This document shows positions 8,397 through 16,936 of a DNA stretch of 64,000 nucleotides, piece by piece. The notes under the pieces are model-generated. The model made no database searches. It was not told where the DNA came from and worked only from the letters and a program-made list of their open reading frames with translations. Numbering within the stretch: position 1 is the first letter of the stretch; every line of letters starts with the position of its first letter. The position numbers and the translations under genes are program-made. Source of the stretch: Lentimicrobium saccharophilum (GTDB lineage Bacteria; Bacteroidota; Bacteroidia; Bacteroidales; Lentimicrobiaceae). The DNA is taken from NCBI RefSeq assembly GCF_001192835.1, contig NZ_DF968182.1:318349-382348 (forward strand), written 5' to 3'.

Positions 8397-11246
8397 ATGA
8401 AACGACTATCCAAACTTTTAACCATGACAATACTGACAGGCCTGATGATCAACGGAAACATAAGCACTGAAGCCCAGACAGGGGCCACCGGCGAATTTCG
8501 CGTTGATTTTGAGAAGTACAGGCTCGACAACGGCCTGGAAGTAGTTTTACACCAGGATCATAGTGATCCGATTGTGGCTGTAGCCATCCTGTATCACGTG
8601 GGATCCAGCCGCGAAAGGACCGGAAAGACCGGGTTTGCACATTTCTTTGAGCACATGCTTTTCCAGAATTCTGAAAATGTAGGGAAAGGCGAGTTCTTCC
8701 GTAAGATTGACGATCTGGGCGGAACCTTCAACGGCGGAACCTGGAACGACGGAACCGTTTATTACGAGGTGGTTCCAAAAGATGCCCTCGAAAAAATCCT
8801 GTGGATGGAAAGCGACCGTATGGGATTTCTGATCAACACGGTGACCCGGCTCGCCCTGGAACGTGAAAAGGATATTGTAATCAACGAGAAACGCCAGCGG
8901 GTTGATAACCAGCCATACGGACATACCGGTTATGTGATTGACAAAAACCTGTATGGCGATGGTCATCCCTATTCCTGGCAGGTGATCGGATCGATGGACG
9001 ATATCAGGGCTGCCACCCTCGATGATGTCCGTGAGTTTTATGATAAATTCTATGGGGTAAACAACGCCACCATGGTGATTGCCGGAGACTTTGATGCTGC
9101 AGAGGTCAGGCAGTTGATAGACAAGTATTTTGGTGAGTTTAAAGCCCGCACAAAGCCGGAGCCATTCCGCCCTATGCCTGCCAGGCTTACTGAAACCGTG
9201 AAGTTTTTTCACGAGGACAACTTCGCCAAACTGCCGGAGCTTAACATGATTTTCCCAACGGTGGAAAATTATCATCCGGATGCCTATGCCCTGGAAATTC
9301 TCGCCGACCTTCTGGCGGACGGCAAGAAGGCCCCCTTGTATAAAGAGGTTGTTGAAAAGAGAAAACTGGCGCCAAGATTGTCAGTCTATAATAATCCGAT
9401 GGAGCTTGCCGGCAAGTTCAATATCACCGTGAGGGCCTTTGAAGGGGTGAACCTGAACGACGTTTATGATGCCCTGATAGAAGGCTTCAGGCAATTCGAA
9501 CTGAACGGTTTCACCGAAAGTGACCTTCAGCGCATCAAAAACCTGCGCGAAACGGCTTTCTACAACAGCATTTCGAGCCTGCTGGGAAAATCATTCCAGT
9601 TGTCGCAGGCCAACGTTTTCGGAGGTGATCCGTCACGTATGATGGAAGAAGTCAGATTACTGAACGCGGTGACCATGAGCGATGTGCTCCGGGTTTATGA
9701 GAAATATGTGAAAGATGGAAAGTTCCTTGCTACCAGCTTTGTCCCCAGGGGCAAGCCTGAACTCGCCCTCGCCGGTTCACAAAGGGCTGAAGTAGTTGAA
9801 GAAGCCATTGAAAACACCGGATCTCAGGCTGCCGGTATGGAAGAGACAGAGGAAGATTATCCGCGCACGCCAACCACTTTCGACCGTACGGTTGAACCCC
9901 CGCTCGGCCCGGCCCCGCTCTTGAAAACGCCTGATGTTTATACACTTTCAATGGCCAATGGCCTGAAAATTTATGGAATTGAAAGCACCGAGCTTCCGCT
10001 GGTACAATTCAGCATACGGATCAAGGGCGGGCAGTTGCTCGATAGTCCTGATAAACCCGGCGTTGCCAGGCTTGTTGCCGAAATGCTGATGGAAGGTACG
10101 TGCAACCGAACCCCCGAAGAACTTGAAGAGGCCATTGGTCAGCTGGGCGCTACCATCAACGTGAATGCATCGGCTGAATTTATTACGATAACGGCTAATT
10201 GCCTGGTGAGGAACTATGATGCTGTTCGCGAACTTGTTGAGGAAATCCTGCTGGAACCCCGCTGGGACGTGGCAGAATTCGATCGCATCAAACAGGCGAC
10301 CTATGGTATTATTGCCCAGCGCAATGCCAATCCCAACGCAATTGCCGGAAATGTTTTCTATAAGAAGTTATATGGTGATGCCCATGTGCTTGGCCGTCCC
10401 ATCACAGGAACGGTGGAGTCAGTGAAGAATATCACGCTTGACGACCTGAAGGATTATTATAACCGGAATTTCACCCCTTCACTCGCAAGTGTGCATATTG
10501 CCGGCGACCTGAAGCGCGACCGCGCCCTGGAATCCCTCAGCCACCTGGGTTCTGCATGGGCTGACCGGGAGGTAAAACTTCCCCTCAATACCCTTCCTGC
10601 GAAGTCAGGAACACCCAGACTCTATTTTGTGGATGTTCCGGATGCCAAACAATCGGTGATCATGATCGGGTCGCTTGCCATGCAACGCAATGATCCTGAA
10701 TTTTTCCCCGCAACTTTTGTGAATTATAAACTTGGTGATGGGTCAGGTTCTAAGTTGTTTGGTGTACTCAGGCTCGAAAAAGGCTACACTTACGGAGCCT
10801 ATTCATTCTTTATGCCCAGGGTGGTGAACGGCCCGTTTGTCGCCAGTTCCAGCGTGCAATCCATGTATACGCTTGAATCGGTGAACCTTTTCAGGGAAAT
10901 ACTTGGTTCGTATGGCAAAGAATACAGTGCAGGTGATCTTGAGGTTACCCGCAATGCCATGATCAGGGGCAATGCCGGCAAATTTGAAACCATCAACAGC
11001 CTGATGGGGATGCTACAGGAAATCAGCACCTTCGATCTTCCGGTCGATTATGTGAAGCAAGAAGAAGCCGTAGCCGGAAAGATCACCCTTGATGAGGCGA
11101 AGTCGATCTATGAGCGCTATATTCAGCCTGAAAAAATGGTTTATGTGGTGGTGGGCGATGCCCGCACCCAGCTGGACCGGTTGAAAGAAGCAGGTCTCGG
11201 CGAACCTTTGCTGGTTGACATCGAAGGCAACCCGGTGAAATTATAG
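8397..11246 (+). CDS. Exported tandem M16-family zinc protease
   Basis: Pitrilysin-type metalloprotease of 949 residues with an N-terminal signal peptide (MKRLSKLLTMTILTGLMI..., ending near STEAQ). The first M16 half carries the inverted zinc motif HFFEH at residues 82-86 and the distal Glu in 'EREKDIVINEKRQ'. The second half, from about residue 515 ('LPLVQFSIRIKGGQLLD'), has M16 fold features but no HxxEH, as usual for the non-catalytic partner domain. The halves are fused in one chain, whereas many bacteria encode two proteins. Location should be periplasm or outer membrane. I chose the ATG at 8397 because the signal peptide starts there; 8367 is an alternative. Followed by a strong terminator. 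Confidence 0.92.
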   Translation: MKRLSKLLTMTILTGLMINGNISTEAQTGATGEFRVDFEKYRLDNGLEVVLHQDHSDPIVAVAILYHVGSSRERTGKTGFAHFFEHMLFQNSENVGKGEFFRKIDDLGGTFNGGTWNDGTVYYEVVPKDALEKILWMESDRMGFLINTVTRLALEREKDIVINEKRQRVDNQPYGHTGYVIDKNLYGDGHPYSWQVIGSMDDIRAATLDDVREFYDKFYGVNNATMVIAGDFDAAEVRQLIDKYFGEFKARTKPEPFRPMPARLTETVKFFHEDNFAKLPELNMIFPTVENYHPDAYALEILADLLADGKKAPLYKEVVEKRKLAPRLSVYNNPMELAGKFNITVRAFEGVNLNDVYDALIEGFRQFELNGFTESDLQRIKNLRETAFYNSISSLLGKSFQLSQANVFGGDPSRMMEEVRLLNAVTMSDVLRVYEKYVKDGKFLATSFVPRGKPELALAGSQRAEVVEEAIENTGSQAAGMEETEEDYPRTPTTFDRTVEPPLGPAPLLKTPDVYTLSMANGLKIYGIESTELPLVQFSIRIKGGQLLDSPDKPGVARLVAEMLMEGTCNRTPEELEEAIGQLGATINVNASAEFITITANCLVRNYDAVRELVEEILLEPRWDVAEFDRIKQATYGIIAQRNANPNAIAGNVFYKKLYGDAHVLGRPITGTVESVKNITLDDLKDYYNRNFTPSLASVHIAGDLKRDRALESLSHLGSAWADREVKLPLNTLPAKSGTPRLYFVDVPDAKQSVIMIGSLAMQRNDPEFFPATFVNYKLGDGSGSKLFGVLRLEKGYTYGAYSFFMPRVVNGPFVASSSVQSMYTLESVNLFREILGSYGKEYSAGDLEVTRNAMIRGNAGKFETINSLMGMLQEISTFDLPVDYVKQEEAVAGKITLDEAKSIYERYIQPEKMVYVVVGDARTQLDRLKEAGLGEPLLVDIEGNPVKL

Positions 11247-11270
11247 AATTGCAGGGATTATCTGTTATAA

Positions 11271-11312
11271 GCGCACGGCAGTCCGGAAAAAGGGGCCGTG
11301 CGTTTTATTTTT
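11271..11312 (+). terminator. Rho-independent terminator after the M16 protease
   Basis: Stem CGCACGGC (11272-11279) with GCCGTGCG (11295-11302), a 15-base loop, then TTTTATTTTT. It lies 25 bases downstream of the protease stop. Confidence 0.85.
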
Positions 11313-11335
11313 AACACAGAAAATTTTCGTGATTC

Positions 11336-11941
11336 TCAGATAGTCCCGTCCGGGGCCATGTCTTGTTTTTTGCGGCGATCGGTATAGTACATCAGTCCCA
11401 TCAGTAATAATATACTGACCACTGCCCTGAGGGTATAGATCAGGGCAAGTTCTCCGTCAACGGATAGGAGCGCGAGCAGCGCAGTGAGCAGCATCCCGCC
11501 CCAGATCAGGTAGCTTTCATGATTTTCTCCCTTACGCAGCATGCGGTTTACAACCGGAAAGTAGGCAATTACAAGGATGCCCTGTACCAGCAGATTGGTA
11601 ATCAGGTGATTTTGGGTTATTACCCAGAATGCAATGATCAGGGTCACCGCGCCGAGGCAAAACAGATCAAAACGGTTAAAGCGGGTGGTATGGTCGCCGA
11701 ACAATAATATGGAAACAGTCACCGCACTTACAAAGACCAGGTCGGTGGTGTTGAGCACATTATCCCAAATACTGTGAGAATCTTCCCTGATGTATGTAAA
11801 CAGGCTCATACCGACAGCCAGGGTGAAGAATACCCACATGGCCAGTGATGGCCTGATTTTGTTTTTGGAAATCAGCCGGTAATAATATACTGCGAGCGTC
11901 AGGTTCAGGGCCGAAACTGCAAAAACAGAGAATAATTTCAT
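11336..11941 (-). CDS. Polytopic membrane protein, unknown
   Basis: A 201-residue inner membrane protein that I do not recognise. It has about six or seven hydrophobic segments: 'LFSVFAVSALNLTLAVYYY', 'SLAMWVFFTLAVGMSLF', 'LVFVSAVTVSILLFG', 'LFCLGAVTLIIAFWVI', 'LLVQGILVIAYFPVV', 'YLIWGGMLLTALLALL' and 'YTLRAVVSILLLMGLMYY'. The C-terminus is a short charged tail (DRRKKQD). The arrangement resembles small PQ-loop-like or DMT-like proteins but no signature motif is visible. It starts 44 bases after the kinase-like gene stop on the same strand, so the two may form an operon. Confidence 0.65.
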   Translation of the reverse strand: MKLFSVFAVSALNLTLAVYYYRLISKNKIRPSLAMWVFFTLAVGMSLFTYIREDSHSIWDNVLNTTDLVFVSAVTVSILLFGDHTTRFNRFDLFCLGAVTLIIAFWVITQNHLITNLLVQGILVIAYFPVVNRMLRKGENHESYLIWGGMLLTALLALLSVDGELALIYTLRAVVSILLLMGLMYYTDRRKKQDMAPDGTI

Positions 11942-11985
11942 CCGGTAAGTATAACGTTTGATGGATTACAGACCTGCCGGCCTGT

Positions 11986-12543
11986 CTATTTGCAGATCTG
12001 ATCCAGCACCGCGGCTACCTGTGCTTCAAGATCGGCGATTGTCTGATCATTGCTGAATACAAAATCAGCCATTTTTATACATCGGTAAAGGTTCTGATGA
12101 TTGGGGTCTTCAGAGGTCATTTCTCGTGCCTCGTTGGCCCGGAAGGTTTCATAGTCGATCCGGTCTGTTTCCGAATTACGGGTGGTAATACGGGTATAGC
12201 GGGTATAAGGGTCGGCATCCACCGCAAAAAGATAAAAACTGCCTTTTGCTTTGAGTGAAAGCACTTCACCCGGGGTACGGATGCTTTCAATTACACAATT
12301 TTTACCGGTTAGCCTGGCTTCTTCAAAAAGACAGTCAACAATATAACTGGGAGAATGGGCGGCACGCAACTCATTGGCAACAATCACCATACTATCGCGG
12401 TTAACGGGCATACCCCGCTTTTCAATTTCACGGCTGATAAAACCCCTTACCGAGAAATGTACAAAACCCCGCTCCCTGATCAGGTAATCCACTATGGTGC
12501 CCTTTCCTGCACCCAGGGTGCCCGTTATGCCTATGATGATCAT
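11986..12543 (-). CDS. P-loop nucleotide/dephospho-CoA kinase-like protein
   Basis: A 185-residue cytoplasmic NTPase. It opens with the P-loop GTLGAGKGT at residues 8-16 (MIIIGITGTLGAGKGT), then 'VNRDSMVIVANELR' and 'CVIESIRTPGEV', the kind of lid and substrate segments seen in dephospho-CoA kinase-like and (d)NMP-kinase-like proteins. True CoaE and the adenylate kinases differ in the region after the P-loop, so the substrate is left open. The start at 12543 is set by the P-loop distance; the frame remains open upstream through the minisatellite, but that translation is low-complexity repeat and is not part of the protein. Confidence 0.78.
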   Translation of the reverse strand: MIIIGITGTLGAGKGTIVDYLIRERGFVHFSVRGFISREIEKRGMPVNRDSMVIVANELRAAHSPSYIVDCLFEEARLTGKNCVIESIRTPGEVLSLKAKGSFYLFAVDADPYTRYTRITTRNSETDRIDYETFRANEAREMTSEDPNHQNLYRCIKMADFVFSNDQTIADLEAQVAAVLDQICK

Positions 12544-12620
12544 AATAAAAACAGCTTGATTGGTGGTACAAAGGTATGAATTGGAGGGAATGATCTGAGA
12601 TAAAGTGAGGTTGAGGTTAT

Positions 12621-12670
12621 GTTTCGGCTGGTTTCGGCTGGTTTCGGCTGGTCTCGGCTGGTCTCGGCTA
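12621..12670. repeat. 10-bp tandem repeat array (GTTTCGGCTG x5)
   Basis: Five head-to-tail copies of GTTTCGGCTG, three perfect and two with one or two changes (GTCTCGGCTG, GTCTCGGCTA). It lies upstream of the kinase-like gene and directly abuts a second, unrelated array. Confidence 0.95.
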
Positions 12671-12672
12671 CG

Positions 12673-12750
12673 CTCGACCACCATCGCTCGACCACCGTCG
12701 CCCGACCACCGTTGCCCGACCACCGTCGCTCAACCACCATCGCTCACCAC
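12673..12750. repeat. 14-bp tandem repeat array (CTCGACCACCRTCG x5.5)
   Basis: Five full copies and one partial copy of a 14-bp unit, each with zero to three substitutions: CTCGACCACCATCG, CTCGACCACCGTCG, CCCGACCACCGTTG, CCCGACCACCGTCG, CTCAACCACCATCG, then CTCACCAC. There are no spacers, so it is a minisatellite and not a CRISPR. The junction with the 10-bp array reads CTCGGCTACGCTCGACC. Confidence 0.95.
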
Positions 12751-12948
12751 AAGTTGCTCAGCAGTAAAGGTTAAGGCTTTGATTTATGAAAATTAGAAAT
12801 TAGAAATTAGGAGTGTTCAAAACATCAAACGACATTTCAAAAAGTTCTTTGGCATCATGAAAATCAAAGGTTTTTAACAAAACAAGGTATTGTAATTAAC
12901 AGTGATGTCTTTGTTTGTCTGAAAATAGCTGGTTATCAACAAAATATG

Positions 12949-12966
12949 TTTGCCACTGTTGGCAAA
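12949..12966 (+). other. Hairpin upstream of the transposase gene
   Basis: TTTGCCA, four bases, TGGCAAA: a perfect 7-bp stem in the IS left end, 54 bases before the transposase ATG. It could be a transposase operator or an RNA hairpin limiting expression; there is no direct evidence for either. Confidence 0.4.
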
Positions 12967-13004
12967 AACTCTCTATAATCAAGACAATCAACTTGTTAAG
13001 GACT

Positions 13005-13012
13005 TATATTTG
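13005..13012 (+). promoter_or_regulatory. -7 box (TATATTTG) of the transposase gene
   Basis: Perfect TAnnTTTG box ending 8 bases before the transposase ATG. Used as a promoter it would give an almost leaderless mRNA. Confidence 0.4.
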
Positions 13013-13020
13013 TTCCTGCA

Positions 13021-14199
13021 ATGGGAACAGATTGTAAGCAGGGTATAAAAGTCCAAGACTTACTCAAGCTTATACCTGATGACTTGTTGGCTGATTTGAG
13101 TTCAGAAACCAACGTTGATTATCAGGTAAAAAAGCTTTATGGCAGGAATGTCTTTAGCCTTTTACTGTTTGGACTGATAGAAAGCGATCGTCTTGGTCTC
13201 AGGTCGCTAGAGGATTTTTATAACTCCACCCATTACAAGGTGCTGTTTAATATTCCAAATAAAAACACAACCAAATATAACTCTCTATCTGCTCGTCTTG
13301 CAACTATGAATGTTGACTTTTTTCGAAAGGCCTATGAAGCTATATACGAGCAATGTTCTCAACTCTACGATGAAAACGATCTGGCTTTGAATTACAAATT
13401 ATCCAGAGTTGATTCAACAATGGTTTGTCAGACAGCTGCTAAACTGGAAAATGGGATCCATGTTGGCTGTAAGAAAGATGGTAAAAAGCAGATTAAATAT
13501 ACTGTTTGTCTGACCGATATGTTTCCTAGTAGTGTTGAGGTTTTTAATCAGCAATGCCATATCAGCGAAAACCTCACCATTCCTAAGGCGATATTCAGGG
13601 TGATTGACAAGAACAAAGACAATGTCTTTGTTTTTGATCGGGGAGTATCTGACCGACAAACTTTCTGTAAGTTGGACCAGGAAGAATACACTTTTGTTAC
13701 AAGACTGAAATCAGATGCAAGATTTATTGCTCTGGAAGATTTTGAGATAAGTCAAGACCAAAAAGTAAGAAATCTTACAATCCTTAAAGATCAACGTGTT
13801 TACTTATATAAGAGTGGAACATCAGTAGTTGAGCATTCTTTTAGACTTGTACAGGCAATAAATGATAAGGGATATCCTTACTTCTTTCTTACCAATATGT
13901 TCTCTATCCCAGCCAAAGACATAATAACAATTTATAAATCAAGGTGGGATATTGAGGTCTTTTTCAGATTCATTAAGCAGGAATTGAACTTTTCCCACTT
14001 CATCAGTGTGAATGAAAACGGAATTAAGATCCTCTTGTACATGACCCTTATTCTCTCCATGCTGATTCTGATCTATAAAAAGATTAATGGATTGGGGTAT
14101 AAAACAGCTAAAAGAAGGTTCATGATCGAAATGTGGGATATCATCGCCATAATTATGATCAAACATAGTGGAGGTGATCCAAGTCTCGTCTTCAGGTGA
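13021..14199 (+). CDS. IS4-family DDE transposase
   Basis: Cut-and-paste transposase of 392 residues. The catalytic triad is readable: D131 in 'RVDSTMV', D206 in 'VFDRGVSD' and E312 in 'YKSRWDIEVFFRFIK'. The last segment is a textbook Y-x2-R-x3-E-x6-K (YREK) signature of the IS4 family, which gives the family call. An N-terminal region of about 100 residues holds the probable DNA-binding part ('YGRNVFSLLLFGLIE', 'SLEDFYNSTHYKVLF'). The frame is intact from ATG to stop, and both ends of the element are present, so it could be active. Codon use is AT-rich compared with flanking genes, fitting an acquired element. Confidence 0.93.
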   Translation: MGTDCKQGIKVQDLLKLIPDDLLADLSSETNVDYQVKKLYGRNVFSLLLFGLIESDRLGLRSLEDFYNSTHYKVLFNIPNKNTTKYNSLSARLATMNVDFFRKAYEAIYEQCSQLYDENDLALNYKLSRVDSTMVCQTAAKLENGIHVGCKKDGKKQIKYTVCLTDMFPSSVEVFNQQCHISENLTIPKAIFRVIDKNKDNVFVFDRGVSDRQTFCKLDQEEYTFVTRLKSDARFIALEDFEISQDQKVRNLTILKDQRVYLYKSGTSVVEHSFRLVQAINDKGYPYFFLTNMFSIPAKDIITIYKSRWDIEVFFRFIKQELNFSHFISVNENGIKILLYMTLILSMLILIYKKINGLGYKTAKRRFMIEMWDIIAIIMIKHSGGDPSLVFR

Positions 14200-14319
14200 A
14201 AAGCTATACCTTTGATTTTCAATACGTCAATGAACTCGTGATTCTTTTGTTCTTTTTATTTGTGGTTTTGAACACTCCTAATTAGAAATTAGAAATTAAC
14301 CTTTCCTTCTCTTTCTCAC

Positions 14320-15504
14320 TCAATACAACAACCTGTTATAGGGATACCTGACTATATGTATATCGTGAACGGTTTTGTAGAGCGCGTTTTTAAATTCTTC
14401 GAGGTGGAGTTTTTTTGTCGCGGAGATAAATTGGGCCGGGCTGTTTACTTTGGCGATCCAGGTGCGTTTGAGTTCATCAAGGGTAATATTTTCGCGGGTT
14501 GCAGGGCTCAGGTCGGTTTCGTCTTTTTCTACAAAGGTATACGCATCCACCTTGTTAAAAACCATCATCACCGGTTTGTCGCCGGCTTTGATTTCTGAAA
14601 GGGTCTGATTAACCACCGCTATCTGGTCTTCAAAGCCCGGATGCGAGATATCCACCACATGCAGCAGCAGGTCGGCCTCCCGCAATTCATCAAGGGTTGA
14701 TTTGAATGATTCTACCAGCCCGTGCGGGAGTTTGCGAATAAATCCGACGGTGTCGGTCAGCAGGAATGGCAGGTTGTCGATCACCACTTTGCGTACCGTG
14801 GTGTCGAGGGTGGCGAAAAGCTTGTTTTCGGCAAACACATCCGACTTGCTCAACAGGTTCATCAGCGTGGATTTACCTACGTTGGTATAGCCGATCAGGG
14901 CAACCCTCACCAGCCTTTCGCGTCCCGAACGTTGGGTGATTTTCTGCTTGTCGATGTCTTTCAGTTTTTCCTTCAGCAGGGCGATTTTATCACGGATAAT
15001 CCGGCGGTCGGTTTCAATCTCCTTCTCACCCGGGCCGCGCATGCCGATACCTCCGCGTTGCTTTTCGAGGTGGGTCCACATCCGTGAAAGGCGCGGCAGC
15101 AGGTACTGGTACTGGGCAAGCTCAACCTGGGTGCGGGCTGTGGCGGTGCGCGCCCGGCGGGCAAATATGTCAAGAATCAGCGTGGTACGGTCAAGCACCT
15201 TACACTGCAGTTCTTTTTCGATGTTTCTGAGCTGCGACGGACTCAATTCATCATCAAAAACAACGGTTCCCACATTTTCCACCGTAATAAACGCTTTGAT
15301 TTCATCCAGCTTTCCCGATCCTACAAAAGTGCGGGTATCGGGTTTCTCCAGCTTCTGGATAAAGCGTTTCACGGCCGTTCCGCCCGCAGTTTCAAACAGA
15401 AATTCCAGTTCGTCAAGGGTTTCATGCACCCTCGCTTCATCCTGTCGAAAGGTAATCAATCCGACAAGTACAGCTGTTTCAGTAATATGAGTGATTTCGA
15501 TCAT
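14320..15504 (-). CDS. hflX: Ribosome-associated GTPase HflX
   Basis: GTPase that splits and rescues stalled 70S ribosomes under stress. 394 residues: N-terminal HflX domain with the basic, glycine-rich 'RGGIGMRGPGEKEIETDRR', then the GTPase core with G1 GYTNVGKST, G3 DTVGF and G4 NKVD. The C-terminus is short, as in many Bacteroidota homologues. The ATG at 15504 lies 19 bases after a good -7 box. The IS element ends 39 bases beyond its stop codon and did not damage it. Confidence 0.95.
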   Translation of the reverse strand: MIEITHITETAVLVGLITFRQDEARVHETLDELEFLFETAGGTAVKRFIQKLEKPDTRTFVGSGKLDEIKAFITVENVGTVVFDDELSPSQLRNIEKELQCKVLDRTTLILDIFARRARTATARTQVELAQYQYLLPRLSRMWTHLEKQRGGIGMRGPGEKEIETDRRIIRDKIALLKEKLKDIDKQKITQRSGRERLVRVALIGYTNVGKSTLMNLLSKSDVFAENKLFATLDTTVRKVVIDNLPFLLTDTVGFIRKLPHGLVESFKSTLDELREADLLLHVVDISHPGFEDQIAVVNQTLSEIKAGDKPVMMVFNKVDAYTFVEKDETDLSPATRENITLDELKRTWIAKVNSPAQFISATKKLHLEEFKNALYKTVHDIHIVRYPYNRLLY

Positions 15505-15523
15505 GCAGTGGTTTTAGCGGGTG

Positions 15524-15531
15524 CAAAGATA
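15524..15531 (-). promoter_or_regulatory. -7 box (TATCTTTG) of hflX
   Basis: On the minus strand TATCTTTGC, a perfect TAnnTTTG match, 19 bases before the hflX ATG. Confidence 0.6.
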
Positions 15532-15642
15532 ATGGAATTGTGCGCATTACATAAAGCGCGGCTAACCGGGGCTGTATGCGGAATTACGGGAGAATTACAG
15601 ATTGCCGCCCGTAAACACAAGACCGGCTTACCTTCCTGAGTT

Positions 15643-16728
15643 TTACTGCTCCTCGCCCCGGCTCATTACATTGGTTTGTATCTGAATTGACTGCTCGTGC
15701 ACCAGTTGAAGCAAAGCAGCCAGGAAACGGTTATCAAGCCCGGCTTTGTTTCCCTTTTTGATGCGGTCGGCAAACAGCTCTTTCCACCGCTGAAGCTGCA
15801 GGATGGTGATGTTGTGGGTATATTTATAACGGCCCATTTCTTCGGCGATGTTCATGCGTTTGGCCAGCAGACGGATCATTTCATAGTCGATCAGGTCAAC
15901 CTCGTGGCGAAGTTCTTCCAGGGTACGTTCAAACTCCCGGCTACCCTTTTGTTCCCTTAGAATCAAATTGTTCAGGATTTCTCCAAGCGATTCAGGGGTA
16001 ATCTGCTGCACCGAATCGGTCCAGGCCTTGTCGGGATCCGGATGGGTTTCCACCATAAGTCCGTCCATCTCCAGATCCATGGCCTGCTGTGAAACCTGCT
16101 GTATCAATGATCGGTTTCCGCTGATATGGCTGGGGTCGCACAGCACAGGGAGTCCGGGCATTTGCCGCATCAACTCAATGGGGATTTCCCACAGGGGGGC
16201 ATTGCGGTATTGCGTTTTCTCGGACTGAAAAAAGCCCCGGTGAATGGCTGCAATGCGGGTGATGCCGTTTTTGTGCAGCCGTTCAATGGCTCCCATCCAG
16301 AGTTTCAGGTCAGGATTAACAGGGTTTTTAACCATCACCGGTATATCCACCCCGGCCAGGCTTTCGGCCAGCTCCTGCATAGAGAAAGGATTTACTACCG
16401 TGCGTGCCCCGATCCATAAAATATCAATTCCGTGGGCAAGCGCATCTTTTACATGATCGGGCCTGGCAACCTCAACCGTGGTAAGGAGTCCGGTTTCTTC
16501 TTTTACCCGGCTCATCCATGCAAGCCCGGCAGTACCGACACCTTCGAACAGTCCGGGCCTTGTTCTGGGTTTCCAGATTCCGGCACGGTATACCTTTACC
16601 CATGGCAGTTTTGCCAGGGCTTGGGCTGTTTCCAACACCTGTACCTCCGATTCTGCGCTGCAGGGGCCTGCAATAACCAGCGGGCGTTGACTGCCGGGGA
16701 TCCATGATTGAAGGGGAGGAAAGTTCAT
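15643..16728 (-). CDS. DAHP synthase - chorismate mutase fusion
   Basis: Bifunctional shikimate-pathway enzyme of 361 residues. The N-terminal type I-beta 3-deoxy-D-arabino-heptulosonate-7-phosphate synthase (about 1-260) has 'VIAGPCSAES', 'KPRTRPGLFEG', the metal ligand segment 'LCDPSHISGN' and 'MVETHPDPDKAWTDS'. The C-terminal AroQ-type chorismate mutase (about 270-350) shows 'LRHEVDLIDYEMIRLLAKRM' and 'EEMGRYK'. This order, mutase at the C-terminus, is the Bacteroidota type (studied in Prevotella and Porphyromonas); in Bacillus the mutase is N-terminal. The fused mutase mediates prephenate/chorismate feedback in characterised members. Start at 16728 (MNFPPLQSW); 16755 would precede the promoter box. 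Confidence 0.93.
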   Translation of the reverse strand: MNFPPLQSWIPGSQRPLVIAGPCSAESEVQVLETAQALAKLPWVKVYRAGIWKPRTRPGLFEGVGTAGLAWMSRVKEETGLLTTVEVARPDHVKDALAHGIDILWIGARTVVNPFSMQELAESLAGVDIPVMVKNPVNPDLKLWMGAIERLHKNGITRIAAIHRGFFQSEKTQYRNAPLWEIPIELMRQMPGLPVLCDPSHISGNRSLIQQVSQQAMDLEMDGLMVETHPDPDKAWTDSVQQITPESLGEILNNLILREQKGSREFERTLEELRHEVDLIDYEMIRLLAKRMNIAEEMGRYKYTHNITILQLQRWKELFADRIKKGNKAGLDNRFLAALLQLVHEQSIQIQTNVMSRGEEQ

Positions 16729-16743
16729 CGGATAAGTTTTATG

Positions 16744-16751
16744 CAAAAATA
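16744..16751 (-). promoter_or_regulatory. -7 box (TATTTTTG) of the DAHP synthase gene
   Basis: Minus-strand TATTTTTGC, a perfect TAnnTTTG match, ending 15 bases before the ATG at 16728. It supports that start and predicts a very short leader. Confidence 0.5.
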
Positions 16752-16936
16752 CCAATTCCGTATGAAACAGGCGGGTATCACGGGATGATAATTAAAAACC
16801 GGGAAGCATCCACGGAGGCTGCTTTCCCGGACGAAGAACTTAAAATTTGCCGGAACTATTTTCCATTGTGTTTACATGGCAATGGAAATCAGATTTGAGA
16901 TCCGGCTGCTCTTAATGATATAATCTATGATTGGCG

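Larger units (their letters stand above)
12808..14280 (+). mobile_element. Complete IS4-family insertion sequence, 1473 bp
   Basis: Bounded by perfect 16-bp inverted repeats TAGGAGTGTTCAAAAC (12808-12823) and GTTTTGAACACTCCTA (14265-14280), with one intact transposase gene between. Outside each end lies the same 16-bp sequence ATTAGAAATTAGAAAT (12792-12807 and 14281-14296), part or all of which is the target duplication; because that sequence is itself a 7-bp repeat, the exact length of the duplication cannot be fixed. The element is visibly more AT-rich than its neighbours, and sits between the kinase-like gene with its minisatellite and hflX without breaking a gene. Confidence 0.93.

Noticed and set aside
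12544-12723. N-terminal extension of the kinase-like protein through the minisatellite
   Set aside because: The extension is low-complexity repeat translation (repeated RDQP/ETSRNQP units) and the P-loop sits eight residues after the ATG at 12543, as expected for the family.
12621-12750. CRISPR array
   Set aside because: Units are 10 and 14 bp and contiguous with no spacers, and no cas gene is present.
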